Source of the DNA: M55B144 sp964550615
GTDB taxonomy: Bacteria > Bipolaricaulota > Bipolaricaulia > UBA7950 > UBA9294
Direction of reading: 5' to 3'
Assembly (NCBI GenBank): GCA_964550615.1
Contig: CAZKAB010000001.1
Location: 1 to 64,000 of the forward strand
Length of the DNA stretch: 64,000 nucleotides
Shown: one piece after another, positions 51,921 to 60,109 of the stretch
Layout: each line of letters begins with the position of its first letter
Position numbering within the stretch: position 1 is the first letter of the stretch
Notes under the pieces: model-generated
Databases searched by the model: none
What the model was told of the DNA's origin: nothing
The model's input: the letters and a program-made list of their open reading frames with translations, nothing else
Made by a program: the position numbers and the translations under genes

Positions 51921-53283
51921 ATTCATGCGGATGAGGCCGTAGTGCTACTGCCGCTTGCTCAAGCGTCTTGACGGAAATCCAGTGCTCGATCTCTTCCTCG
52001 GCGAAGACCCCTCCCCGAAGCAGATATTCATGATCTTCACCAAGCGCGTCGAGTGCCTCCTCCAGACTGCGGGGAGTGTCGCAACCGTCCATCTTCTCTC
52101 CGTAGAGACTGTTGTCGTACGGACCCATTCCTAGCTTGTTGGCATCAAGTCCGCGTTGAATGCCGTCGATTCCCGCAAGGAGGATCGCTGCGTAGGCGAG
52201 GTACGGATTGGCGGTCGCATCCATTGTACGCAACTCGATGCGTGTCTCTTCCTCGCTTGCATATGCAGGTACGCGGATGGCGGCGCTCCGATTCGCCGCC
52301 CCATACACAAGATGAACCGGAGCCTCGTATCCTGGAACAAGGCGCCGATACGAATTGGTGGAGGGATTGGTGAACGCCATCAGGCTGCGGCCGTGAGTGA
52401 GGAGGCCGCCGACATAGCAGCGCGCAAGTTCAGACAGGCCACCGGAGCCGGCGAACAAGTTCTTCCCTCCCTTACGCAAGAACTGATGCAGGTGCATCCC
52501 ATTTCCTGCTTCACAATAGAGCGGCTTTGGGAGAAAAGTGGCCGAAAGCCCCGCCTCCGCAACAACATTCTGCACTATGCTTTTGGCGATCAGCGTGACA
52601 TCCGCCATGCGCAAGAGAGTAGCGAAGCCGATTTCGATCTCCTGCTGACCGTAGATTCCTACCTCGTGATGGTGGTACTTGACCGGAATCCCGGCTGACT
52701 CGAGCTGTCGGGAGATCTCGTTTCGCAGCCCGAACAGTTGATCCTGCGGGAGGGGAGAATGATAGGCGGACGCTTCGGATGTCTTCACTCCCGGACGCTC
52801 GCGGTGCTCGCGTCCCTCCAGCGGGACAATATCCACGCAGATGCGGCCGGTTCCGCTTTCGAAAAGCGCTTCTTCGAAGATGTAGAACTCGAATTCAGGG
52901 CTGACGATTGCCTCATCGGCGATCCCGGTATCTGAAAGGTAGGCGGATGCTCGACGGCCGATACCGCGTGGCGCGATCGCCGCTGGACAGCGACTTTCGG
53001 CATCGCAAACGTCGCCGATTACGGTTAGGATTCGCTCGCCGGACCGCTCTTCTACATAGGCCGAGGAAAGGTCGGGAATGAGGACCATATCGCTCCCCGC
53101 AATCTTGCGGTAGCCGTAGTTCGACCCATCGAACCCAATCCCTTTCGTTGTCGTCCGCTCGTCGAATCGAGCCGCCGGGATCGTTATATGGCGAAACCGT
53201 CCCACCAGGTCCACGACCCGGAAGTCAACAAACTCGATGCCTTCCGACTCGATCCGCTCCTGCACCGACTGGAAGTCTGTCAT
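51898..53283 (-). CDS. glnA: Glutamine synthetase type I
   Basis: Condenses glutamate and ammonia with ATP to glutamine. 461 residues. Active-site motifs: SPEFEFYIFE, HHHEVGIYGQQEIEI, NGMHLHQFL, NPSTNSYRRLVPGYEAP and RIELRTMDATANPYLA. The adenylylation-type loop is altered (DNSLYGEKMDG), so control by adenylylation is uncertain. The start is ATG 53283 with AGAGGTG upstream, not the longer open frame to 53316. It follows the unknown protein gene by 76 bases and may be co-transcribed. Confidence 0.94.
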   Translation of the reverse strand: MTDFQSVQERIESEGIEFVDFRVVDLVGRFRHITIPAARFDERTTTKGIGFDGSNYGYRKIAGSDMVLIPDLSSAYVEERSGERILTVIGDVCDAESRCPAAIAPRGIGRRASAYLSDTGIADEAIVSPEFEFYIFEEALFESGTGRICVDIVPLEGREHRERPGVKTSEASAYHSPLPQDQLFGLRNEISRQLESAGIPVKYHHHEVGIYGQQEIEIGFATLLRMADVTLIAKSIVQNVVAEAGLSATFLPKPLYCEAGNGMHLHQFLRKGGKNLFAGSGGLSELARCYVGGLLTHGRSLMAFTNPSTNSYRRLVPGYEAPVHLVYGAANRSAAIRVPAYASEEETRIELRTMDATANPYLAYAAILLAGIDGIQRGLDANKLGMGPYDNSLYGEKMDGCDTPRSLEEALDALGEDHEYLLRGGVFAEEEIEHWISVKTLEQAAVALRPHPHEFTLYYDL

Positions 53284-53359
53284 GCACACCTCTCTCATCG
53301 TTTTTTCGGGGAGCAAAGAATAGCCCCCTCAGTTGAGATCGGCAACATCTCTCCTTCGC

Positions 53360-54625
53360 TCAGTGGTGGAGGTTGCGTGCCGCAGCGAACGCCAACCCGG
53401 CATTTGTCAGCGCAATTGCCGTCCTATTCACGGCTGCATGCTTGTCGAGGTAGTTCTGCTGCATCGCCGGCATCAAGCCTTCCGCTTCGATATCCACTTT
53501 AGGCATGAAATAGTCGAGGATGTCGGAGGGATGCTCGCGCTTGCTGTCAATCTCCGGCCCGCCACCTTCATGCTTGGCGGAGATGTTAGGTACGTGTCTG
53601 GCAAGCTCCACCAGTTCGGCGGTACGGTCGTACGGTTGAATGACTATTGACTTGTAGGTTTCGGTGATGTGATGTTCGAAGCGGACAACATTGTCAAAGC
53701 CCAGTGCGTGTCGCATAGGTGCCGTTGCTTCGATGGTGGCGTTGTTCACCGAATTCGCCCAATTGAAACCAATGAGCGATGTGGTGCCGTCGTCGCGCGC
53801 GAACAGCTTCGCACCGAGCAGTGTCCACATTGCGGAATACGGATTGTCGTTTCCCATGTATACCGAAATCTTGAACTCCACGTCCACGCCCAGCTTGTGC
53901 AACAGATATCCGAGAAGAACCGTGCCCGGATTGATGTTGAGGACCTGCTTTATTCCGTACGTAGTGTAATAGTGGAGAAACTCATCCAGCCAGTCCAGGG
54001 CGTGCTTGTTCGGCTGTCCTACTCCGCCGAAATAACCGGTGATCGTCTCCGGTCCCCCGAGATGAATGTTCGAGCCATCTGTTCCCTTGGTATCGAGAGT
54101 CTCGACATAGCTCGCGCCGATCACTTGCATCGCCGCCGCGACAGCAAGAATATCGCCGCTGTCCTTCGCCTGTTCCGACATACTTCGTACGCGGATGAAC
54201 CGGCCGGGCATGATCTCGCCATTGGCGATTGACTGCCGTGCCTCGGCAATCAACCACGGGAAGAATTGTAGTGCGCTTATCTCCAGCGTGACGGCCTTCG
54301 CGTCATCGAACTTTGTCGACGCAAAGCGAGACCCGAGGACTGCCTGTCGAAAATCCGAAATGGAGACAAACGCCCGCTTGTCTCGCTGTTCGATCAGCCA
54401 TTCAACATCCTTGAGATAAGGAGAACCTTCCTCCTTCAACCGCGCAAGCAACGAAGTTAGGTCACGCGCCTCCCGCGCCTTGCGGTTTATCTCTTCCGGT
54501 GTTCCGTATCGTTCGACCACTTCAAGAAAGCGATTGATCACGCTGTTGTCCGGATCAAGCAGGAAGTCGTTTATCTGCCTAATGTGCGCCTCGTCGATCC
54601 TCAGGCGATTGCGTAGATCACTCAT
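53360..54625 (-). CDS. Unknown conserved-looking 421-residue protein
   Basis: I cannot name this family. It is soluble, without signal peptide or membrane helices. An N-terminal helical part (1-85) leads into a mixed alpha/beta region with sharply patterned motifs: GRFIRVRSMSEQAKDSGDI, DTKGTDGSNIHLGGPETITGYFGG, LNINPGTVLLG, FKISVYMGNDNPYSAMW and FEHHITETYKSIVIQPYD. These glycine/aspartate/histidine-rich loops after strands suggest a TIM-barrel-type enzyme with a bound metal, cofactor or phosphate. It sits 16 bases after panB, so an enzymatic role in a connected pathway is plausible. Confidence 0.8.
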   Translation of the reverse strand: MSDLRNRLRIDEAHIRQINDFLLDPDNSVINRFLEVVERYGTPEEINRKAREARDLTSLLARLKEEGSPYLKDVEWLIEQRDKRAFVSISDFRQAVLGSRFASTKFDDAKAVTLEISALQFFPWLIAEARQSIANGEIMPGRFIRVRSMSEQAKDSGDILAVAAAMQVIGASYVETLDTKGTDGSNIHLGGPETITGYFGGVGQPNKHALDWLDEFLHYYTTYGIKQVLNINPGTVLLGYLLHKLGVDVEFKISVYMGNDNPYSAMWTLLGAKLFARDDGTTSLIGFNWANSVNNATIEATAPMRHALGFDNVVRFEHHITETYKSIVIQPYDRTAELVELARHVPNISAKHEGGGPEIDSKREHPSDILDYFMPKVDIEAEGLMPAMQQNYLDKHAAVNRTAIALTNAGLAFAAARNLHH

Positions 54626-54641
54626 CGGCTCACTCTCCTCG

Positions 54642-55505
54642 TCACTCGAATTCTTTGGTAAGTTCGGGGAACTTCTCCGCCTCGCTTGACAGCATGTGGT
54701 AGCAGTGGTCGTCCTCAGGGAATCTCCCCTCTTTCACATCCGTGATGTAGGCACGCATCGCATCTGTGATTACCTGCGCGATGTTGGCGTACTTCTTCAC
54801 GAACTTGGGAGTGAACGCCTGAAACTGCCCGATCAGGTCGGAGACGATGAGAAGCTGGCCGTCGCAGTGCGGGCCGGCACCGATGCTCAGAACCGGAATC
54901 GTCAGTTTCTTGGCGATGAATCCAGCCACTTCGGGTGGGACGGCCTCCAGCAAGAGCAACTGCGCCCCGGCTTCCTCGATCGCCAGCGCGTCCTTGATCA
55001 ATAGCCGTGCCGACTCGATTGTGCGCCCTTGAGCCTTATGCCCACCAAGTTGTCCGGAACTTTGAGGGGTGAGTCCGATGTGTCCGCACACGACAATCCC
55101 AGCGTCGAGGATCGCTCTGATACGTGGGATTACTCGTACTCCGCCTTCCAGCTTCACTGCGTCGACTCCCGCTTCTTTCAGGAATCGTCCGGCGTTCGCT
55201 ACCGCGTCCTCATTGCTCGTCTGATAACTCATGAACGGCATATCACCAAGGACGAATGCGGTTGGCGCAGCACGCCGCACAGCCTCGCTGTGCACGATGC
55301 ACTGGTCCATTGTCACCGGAATCGTACCTTCGTAACCATAGACGCACATCCCGAGTGAATCGCCGACAAGGAGCATCTCTAACCCCGCTTCTTCAGCGAA
55401 CTGCGCGGTAGGATAGTCATACGCTGTCAGCCATGAGATCTTCTCCCTGCGCGCTTTCATCGCCTGCAGGTCGAGGATTGATACTTTCTTGCGCGTGTTG
55501 CCCAT
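54642..55505 (-). CDS. panB: 3-methyl-2-oxobutanoate hydroxymethyltransferase (PanB)
   Basis: First committed step of pantothenate and CoA synthesis: transfers a hydroxymethyl group from methylene-tetrahydrofolate to ketoisovalerate. 287 residues. Motifs: TAYDYPTAQFAEEAG, LVGDSLGMCVYGYEGTIPVTMD (magnesium aspartate and substrate loop), KLEGG, GHIGLTPQS and LLLEAVPPEV. The frame is open to 55547, but ATG 55505 with AAGGAG upstream is normal. panC and panD are not nearby. Confidence 0.96.
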   Translation of the reverse strand: MGNTRKKVSILDLQAMKARREKISWLTAYDYPTAQFAEEAGLEMLLVGDSLGMCVYGYEGTIPVTMDQCIVHSEAVRRAAPTAFVLGDMPFMSYQTSNEDAVANAGRFLKEAGVDAVKLEGGVRVIPRIRAILDAGIVVCGHIGLTPQSSGQLGGHKAQGRTIESARLLIKDALAIEEAGAQLLLLEAVPPEVAGFIAKKLTIPVLSIGAGPHCDGQLLIVSDLIGQFQAFTPKFVKKYANIAQVITDAMRAYITDVKEGRFPEDDHCYHMLSSEAEKFPELTKEFE

Positions 55506-55565
55506 TTCGAATGTCTCCTTTTGGTAGTTGATTCGCGCGACATGCAACTGGATTCGCTGTCAACG

Positions 55566-56171
55566 TCAGGCAAGCAAGTCGACGCCCACCTCTCGCAACA
55601 GCAGCACGAGTCGACAAATAGGAAGCCCCATCACGTTGAAGTAATCACCATGAATGCCGCTCACAAATGCCGCCCCTTTTCCTTGTATCGCATATCCGCC
55701 CGCCTTGTCCCAGTGCTCACCGGTATCCAGATAAGAGCCGATTTCCTGCTCGCTCAACGGGCGGAACATGACCTTGGTTTCCTCGCACGCCACGTGCGCG
55801 TCATTGCGGTCGGTTGATAGGACGCAAAGGCCTGTCAGAACTCGATGTTCCTTCCCACTTAGCTGCATCAACATTGCGCGCGCTTCCGCTCCTGATTGTG
55901 GTTTTCCCAGTACGTGTTCATCGACGACAACTACAGTATCCGCGCCTATAATCACGCCTCGGTAAGCTCCCGCCACAGCGTGTGCCTTCGCTTTCGCGAG
56001 AGAGACCACCTGCTCTTCGGGCAAGCCACTCGTCCACTCCTCCAGCTCACTGGGTACTATGATGAAGCCGGATGTGATGCGTCCAAGGAGTTCGGCTCGG
56101 CGCGCGGAAGCTGATGCAAGGACAAGCGCGTGTGACTCGCCAGGAGACGGCTGAATGGATGCGAGGTTCAC
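55566..56171 (-). CDS. maf: Maf-like nucleoside triphosphate pyrophosphatase
   Basis: House-cleaning pyrophosphatase for non-canonical or dTTP/UTP-type nucleotides. 201 residues; LASASARRAELL near the N-terminus, IIGADTVVVVDEHVLGKP near residue 75, and a QGKGAAFVSGIHGDYFNVMGLP C-terminal signature. Start is GTG 56171, overlapping the stop of the secreted-protein gene by three bases. It lies in the minus-strand series driven from 57431-57459. Confidence 0.94.
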   Translation of the reverse strand: MNLASIQPSPGESHALVLASASARRAELLGRITSGFIIVPSELEEWTSGLPEEQVVSLAKAKAHAVAGAYRGVIIGADTVVVVDEHVLGKPQSGAEARAMLMQLSGKEHRVLTGLCVLSTDRNDAHVACEETKVMFRPLSEQEIGSYLDTGEHWDKAGGYAIQGKGAAFVSGIHGDYFNVMGLPICRLVLLLREVGVDLLA

Positions 56172-57271
56172 TTGGCGTTGAACTCTACGCTGTTCGTGCT
56201 GTAGTAGAGCGAGAATGGTGCATTCTGGTCGACACCTTTGGGCAACCGAATGACACCAGCCATAATCTGGCCGGCGGCGACTTCGTCGTCACGGAGGAAC
56301 CCTTGAGTCAGTTCGACGAATGATGATCCGCTGAAGAAAAGGTAGTTCGTACCGTTTTGCTGGATGAAGAAACTCCACGGGCTGAATGGGCTCCCAGTTG
56401 AAGATAACGCCCATACCATAACAGCGCCCGTTCCGATGAGCGGTTCAAGTGAGGCTGCCAACTCCCTCCCAAAAGCAGCTTCGCAAACCTCATCCTGCAG
56501 ATAAACCAACACGAGCCGAAGCTCGTTCCCCCGCGCGGCAACAGTAATCGTCTGCACAAGCTGAATCGGAATCGAAAGAAGGGCGGCCACTGACGCACGC
56601 GTGAATTCGCCCGTGGTCAATGCTCCCTGCACATCCGTTATCTTTTCAGGAAGTGGAACGTTGATTTCCGCATGCGATGGCGCTGCAGCAGCTCCCGTTG
56701 GCGACGCAGTAGAGTAAGCTGTGGTAGCGCCTTCCCCGACATTGAAATTCGCCGTCTGACCTTCATACGAGACGGTAAACGGTTTCGTAATGTCAATCGC
56801 CTTGTCCATTACGAGAATTCCTTCGCTGCCCGATCCGTAGGATGTCCCGCCCGGATTGGGCACGAACCGCCCGTTCAGGAAACCATCACTGATCTCCACC
56901 CAATCACCGGCAGTGGGAGTGAACGTAGGCACACCTTCCTGGGAAATCGTCAATCTCTGAGGGAAGAACGGAAAACTATTCACGACCTCGTTGACCGTGG
57001 GGTTGATGTACAGCGCATTCTTCCCCACATAGGGCAACAGTTGCTCTCTTAGATGACCGGATATTCTGCTCGAAAAAGCACGATCAATGATGGCAACGGC
57101 AAGCACAGCGAGTTGAGTATCGCCTACATCCACCGTGATTGTTGCGAAGAGATCTTGATCAAGACCGGTCTTAGAAGCAATCTGCTCAGGAGTCCCGGCG
57201 AAGAGAACGAGACTCCTGAGCAGAAAAACAAGAAGAAGTAGACCGGCACGACCAGCTAAGGTTATGCGCAT
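56168..57271 (-). CDS. Secreted protein with two tandem copies of an unknown domain
   Basis: A 367-residue protein that I do not recognise, with a signal peptide (LLLLVFLLRSLVLFAG, cleavage after about residue 25). It appears to be an internal duplication. Copy one (about 38-190) has LFATITVDVGDTQLAVLAVAI, FFPQRLTISQEG, VEISDGFLNGRF, GILVMDKAIDITKPFTVSYEGQ and TANFNV; copy two (about 230-367) has LVQTITVAARGNELRLVLVYL, PWSFFIQQNG, VELTQGFLRDDE, GVIRLPKGVDQNAPFSLYYSTN and SVEFNAK in the same order. A low-complexity Ala/Thr/Ser linker joins them. Its signal-peptide coding region holds a 14-base inverted repeat. It is cotranscribed with a microprotein gene upstream and maf downstream. Confidence 0.82.
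   Translation of the reverse strand: MRITLAGRAGLLLLVFLLRSLVLFAGTPEQIASKTGLDQDLFATITVDVGDTQLAVLAVAIIDRAFSSRISGHLREQLLPYVGKNALYINPTVNEVVNSFPFFPQRLTISQEGVPTFTPTAGDWVEISDGFLNGRFVPNPGGTSYGSGSEGILVMDKAIDITKPFTVSYEGQTANFNVGEGATTAYSTASPTGAAAAPSHAEINVPLPEKITDVQGALTTGEFTRASVAALLSIPIQLVQTITVAARGNELRLVLVYLQDEVCEAAFGRELAASLEPLIGTGAVMVWALSSTGSPFSPWSFFIQQNGTNYLFFSGSSFVELTQGFLRDDEVAAGQIMAGVIRLPKGVDQNAPFSLYYSTNSVEFNAK
57181..57224. repeat. Perfect 14-base inverted repeat in the signal-peptide coding region
   Basis: Arms TCTGCTCAGGAGTC (57181-57194) and GACTCCTGAGCAGA (57211-57224) around a 16-base loop. In the minus-strand mRNA it forms a stable hairpin at about nucleotides 48-91 of the secreted-protein gene. 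There is no U-run after it on either strand that would make a normal terminator. It could slow ribosomes for export or bind a regulator. Confidence 0.7.
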
Positions 57272-57313
57272 TACACTTCCTCGTTTTTCGCTCGCTATAG
57301 GTGTGTCACCTAC

Positions 57314-57403
57314 CTAGCAGGGACCGCCACACCAGAAACCGGCGAAAGCAAAAATCCAGAATGCCCAAAAGAACGATAACAGGAGCCAAGCTTCCAAAGG
57401 CAT
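57314..57403 (-). CDS. 29-residue tryptophan/phenylalanine-rich membrane microprotein
   Basis: A short gene with strong start signals: AAAGGAGGT six bases before ATG 57403, and a promoter 28 bases further up. The product has a charge-poor N-terminus (MPLEAW), a single hydrophobic helix with four Trp and six Phe (LLLSFFWAFWIFAFAGF) and ends in WCGGPC, two cysteines that might form a disulfide or bind metal. It stops 42 bases before the secreted-protein gene, so it is the first gene of that operon. Function is unknown. A leader-peptide role is possible, but composition and signals suggest a real small membrane protein. Confidence 0.65.
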   Translation of the reverse strand: MPLEAWLLLSFFWAFWIFAFAGFWCGGPC

Positions 57404-57430
57404 CTTCCACCTCCTTTGTGAGTCACAATT

Positions 57431-57459
57431 ACTATAGCACAAGCAGGCAGCCAAGGCAA
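57431..57459 (-). promoter_or_regulatory. Putative promoter of the microprotein/secreted protein/maf series
   Basis: Minus-strand TTGCCT (57454-57459), 17-base spacer, TATAGT (57431-57436) with a TGTGC extended -10. The ten bases TGTGCTATAG are identical to those of the membrane hydrogenase promoter. Confidence 0.65.
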
Positions 57460-57529
57460 CCATTGTGCCATCTCGGCATGCGCCGATTGACAACAGACTG
57501 CAATCGGCTCTCCTATGCCGCAGATTTCT

Positions 57530-57557
57530 TTGTCGATCGCGCAAGGCAAGGTACAAT
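57530..57557 (+). promoter_or_regulatory. Putative promoter of glmS
   Basis: TTGTCG (57530-57535), 16-base spacer, TACAAT (57552-57557); start codon at 57601. A 74-base region separates it from the divergent microprotein promoter's -35. Confidence 0.55.
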
Positions 57558-57600
57558 CGACCTCATCCACATCCAGTGTTCGGGTACAGGGGGCGTAAGA

Positions 57601-59406
57601 ATGTGCGGTATTTTTGGCATTGTAGGTAATCACGACCAACAACTAGGAGAGATTCTCCTCGGCGCAGCGCGGCGACTTTCCTATCGCGGCTACGACTCGG
57701 TGGGGTGCGCGACGATCGATGCGCGAGGGCACATCGATTTGCGCAAAGATGTCGGCAAGATTGACGAGGTCAACGAGCGCCTCGATTTCGCCGCAATGCG
57801 TGGTCAGCGAGGGATGGTACAACTGAGATGGGCGACGTTTGGCGCCCCTTCTGTGGAGAACGCCCAGCCTCATCTAGATTCAAACGGTGCTCTAATCGGC
57901 GCTCACAACGGGAACATCGTCAACAATGTATCTCTCCGCGAGCGGTTCATGGACGAAGGACTAACGGTGCGCGGAACGAATGATGGTGAAAGCTGCGTAC
58001 ACGCCGTTGAGAGCCATGTGAACCAGGGAAATGGGATTCTGGACGCAATCCGAAAGGCGGCGCGCGATCTACAGGGTGATTACGCTTTCGTTATTGCCTC
58101 CAAGGATACTAACGAATCCGATCCCGCTATGTACGCGATAAAGAACGGGTCAGGGTTGGTAGTCGGAATTGGCGATGGGATGACATGCGTTTCATCCGAC
58201 TTACCATCTATCCTTCCACTGACAAGGAAGATCTTGCGCATTAAGGACGGGGAGACAGTGAGTCTGTGGCCGGACAGAGTAGAGATCCGGCGTGTGAATG
58301 ACGGACTGATTGTCGAGCGTGAACCCGAGATGTTTACCGAGGGAATGGACGCGGCAGAGAAGGGTGGGTACGCGCATTTCATGGAAAAGGAGATCCACGA
58401 ACAGCCGCAAGCCGTTGCCGAATTGATTCACTGGCTTGTTGCCTCGCCGCATGTCGAGCCATTTCTCGACTCCATGAGAAAAGCACGGCACTTGTACCTC
58501 GTCGGCTGCGGGACAAGCTACCACGCATGCATGATCGGAGCATCGTATTTCAATCGCTTGGCCGGCATTCCGGCTATCCCCGTGCTTGCCCCACAATTCA
58601 CCGAGACTCTTGCCTCCATCCTCACTCCGGATGATACCGTGGTGCTTGTAAGCCAAAGCGGCGAGACCAAAGATGTGTTGAATGCCCTCAACGCAGCGAG
58701 GCGGTCAAACGCAACATTACTCGGCATCCTGAACGTCCTCGGGTCGACACTGATGGAGGCAAGCGATCACTACCTGCCGCTCGCCTGTGGCTATGAAATA
58801 AGCGTCCCGGCGACGAAGACCTTCCTCAACCAGGTTGTCATGTTCCTCTATCTTGCCGATCAACTGCGCGCGGGAGGCCCGGAGATTGACTGGGATAGCC
58901 TCCCGGGGCTGATTGAGAAAACACTTCACGCAACCGACGCTGCGGCACGCCGGGCGGCGGAGATCCTGAACACCCACAACGAGATGTACTACCTCGGTTA
59001 TGGGATGACGCTGGGAGTTGCGATGGAGGGGGCGCTCAAGCTAAAAGAGATAACGTATGCCCATTGCGAAGGGATGCTCAGTTCGGAATTCAAGCATGGA
59101 CCGCTGTCGGCGGTCTACGAAGGATACCCAGTGCTGTTTGTGAGCGGACCGTCCGACGCGGCAATGATGGTCAATCACATAAGCGAAGTGGCTTGCCGCG
59201 GCGGGCATCCGATCGCAGTCGCGTGCGAGGACGGCCTGTTGCGCAAGAACGTGAGCGAATATGTCGTAATCCCCGACGCGGCGCAGGAGATCGCCACTCT
59301 CCTTGCTGTACTCCCATTGCAGCTTCTAAGCTATCATATGAGCCTGTTGCGCGGACTCGACCCTGATTTTCCACGCAACCTAAGCAAAACACTTACGGTG
59401 GACTGA
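57601..59406 (+). CDS. glmS: Glutamine-fructose-6-phosphate aminotransferase (isomerizing)
   Basis: Makes glucosamine-6-phosphate for peptidoglycan and lipopolysaccharide. 601 residues. After Met removal Cys1 of CGIFGIVG is the glutaminase nucleophile; the Ntn domain (to about 230) has RWATFGAP, AHNGNIVNN and TNDGE; two SIS domains follow with GCGTSYHA, VSQSGETKD and the C-terminal KTLTVD. The frame runs 300 bases further up, but ATG 57601 is required for the nucleophile. No glmS ribozyme was recognised in the 43-base leader, which is too short for one. Confidence 0.96.
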   Translation: MCGIFGIVGNHDQQLGEILLGAARRLSYRGYDSVGCATIDARGHIDLRKDVGKIDEVNERLDFAAMRGQRGMVQLRWATFGAPSVENAQPHLDSNGALIGAHNGNIVNNVSLRERFMDEGLTVRGTNDGESCVHAVESHVNQGNGILDAIRKAARDLQGDYAFVIASKDTNESDPAMYAIKNGSGLVVGIGDGMTCVSSDLPSILPLTRKILRIKDGETVSLWPDRVEIRRVNDGLIVEREPEMFTEGMDAAEKGGYAHFMEKEIHEQPQAVAELIHWLVASPHVEPFLDSMRKARHLYLVGCGTSYHACMIGASYFNRLAGIPAIPVLAPQFTETLASILTPDDTVVLVSQSGETKDVLNALNAARRSNATLLGILNVLGSTLMEASDHYLPLACGYEISVPATKTFLNQVVMFLYLADQLRAGGPEIDWDSLPGLIEKTLHATDAAARRAAEILNTHNEMYYLGYGMTLGVAMEGALKLKEITYAHCEGMLSSEFKHGPLSAVYEGYPVLFVSGPSDAAMMVNHISEVACRGGHPIAVACEDGLLRKNVSEYVVIPDAAQEIATLLAVLPLQLLSYHMSLLRGLDPDFPRNLSKTLTVD

Positions 59407-59412
59407 GTAGCC

Positions 59413-60003
59413 ATGAACTCCCGAGAAGAAGCGTTGCGTAAGATCAAAGATGCGCTGGCCGGTAGGGAGTACCTAGTGCTTGACACGGAGACGACAGGCC
59501 TGGTACTGCCGGAACTCGTTAGCGTAGCCGTTATCGACAACCGGGGGCGGACGATCATCAATGAGATAGTGCGGCCGGCAAAAGCAATCGATCCGGAGGC
59601 GAGCGCCGTTACCGGCATCAGTAACGAATCAGTTGCTGGGCGGCCGGAATTTCCCGCAATACACGAAAAGCTACGGACAACGCTTGACGGAAGAATCGTC
59701 GTCATCTACAACGCCGCGTACGATCTGCAAGTCATTGCGAACACTTGCGCACGCTACGGACTGGAGATCCCCAGATTCAGACCTTGGTGTGCGATGGAGT
59801 GGTTCGCGCGATTGTATGGCAATTGGGATGAACGCCGACATGCATATGCGTGGCAGAAGCTCTCGGTGGCGGCAAGTTATTTCGAGGTCAAACAGGAAGC
59901 GGCGCATACCGCGCTCGGCGACTGCATCACGACATGGCGCGTCATGGAGAAGGCAATTCAAGAATCAGAGAAAACGCAGCCATACATGGAGCCATTGCTG
60001 TAA
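59413..60003 (+). CDS. DEDDh 3'-5' exonuclease, DNA polymerase III epsilon-like
   Basis: A 196-residue exonuclease. Catalytic residues: D and E in LVLDTETTG, D in IVVIYNAAYDLQV, and H with D in AAHTALGDCITTW. It lacks polymerase-binding or helicase domains, so its role (proofreading, RNA or DNA turnover) is open. It follows glmS by six bases and is likely cotranscribed. Confidence 0.9.
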   Translation: MNSREEALRKIKDALAGREYLVLDTETTGLVLPELVSVAVIDNRGRTIINEIVRPAKAIDPEASAVTGISNESVAGRPEFPAIHEKLRTTLDGRIVVIYNAAYDLQVIANTCARYGLEIPRFRPWCAMEWFARLYGNWDERRHAYAWQKLSVAASYFEVKQEAAHTALGDCITTWRVMEKAIQESEKTQPYMEPLL

Positions 60004-60051
60004 GCGGCGTACGCCGGAGCACCGTGACATAGGCGACTTTCTCGATATTGG

Positions 60052-60080
60052 TTGAACGCGCATCCGTGTTTCCGTATTAT
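60052..60080 (+). promoter_or_regulatory. Putative promoter of the TetR-RND exporter operon
   Basis: TTGAAC (60052-60057), 17-base spacer, TATTAT (60075-60080). The operator palindrome begins at the last base of the -10, giving textbook steric repression. Confidence 0.7.
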
Positions 60081-60097
60081 GACTGACCCGTCAGTCA
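60080..60097. promoter_or_regulatory. TetR-type operator palindrome
   Basis: TGACTGAC-CC-GTCAGTCA: perfect 8-base arms around two bases. It abuts the -10 and lies 13 bases before the TetR start, so the regulator most likely represses its own operon. The arms resemble operators of several TetR-family efflux or lipid regulators. Confidence 0.8.
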
Positions 60098-60109
60098 GGA
60101 ACGAGGTGA

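Noticed and set aside
53284..53359. Possible terminator (GGGGGC...GCTCCCC) between the unknown protein gene and glutamine synthetase
   Set aside because: The stem has a bulge and is followed by A-rich, not T-rich, sequence in the direction of transcription.
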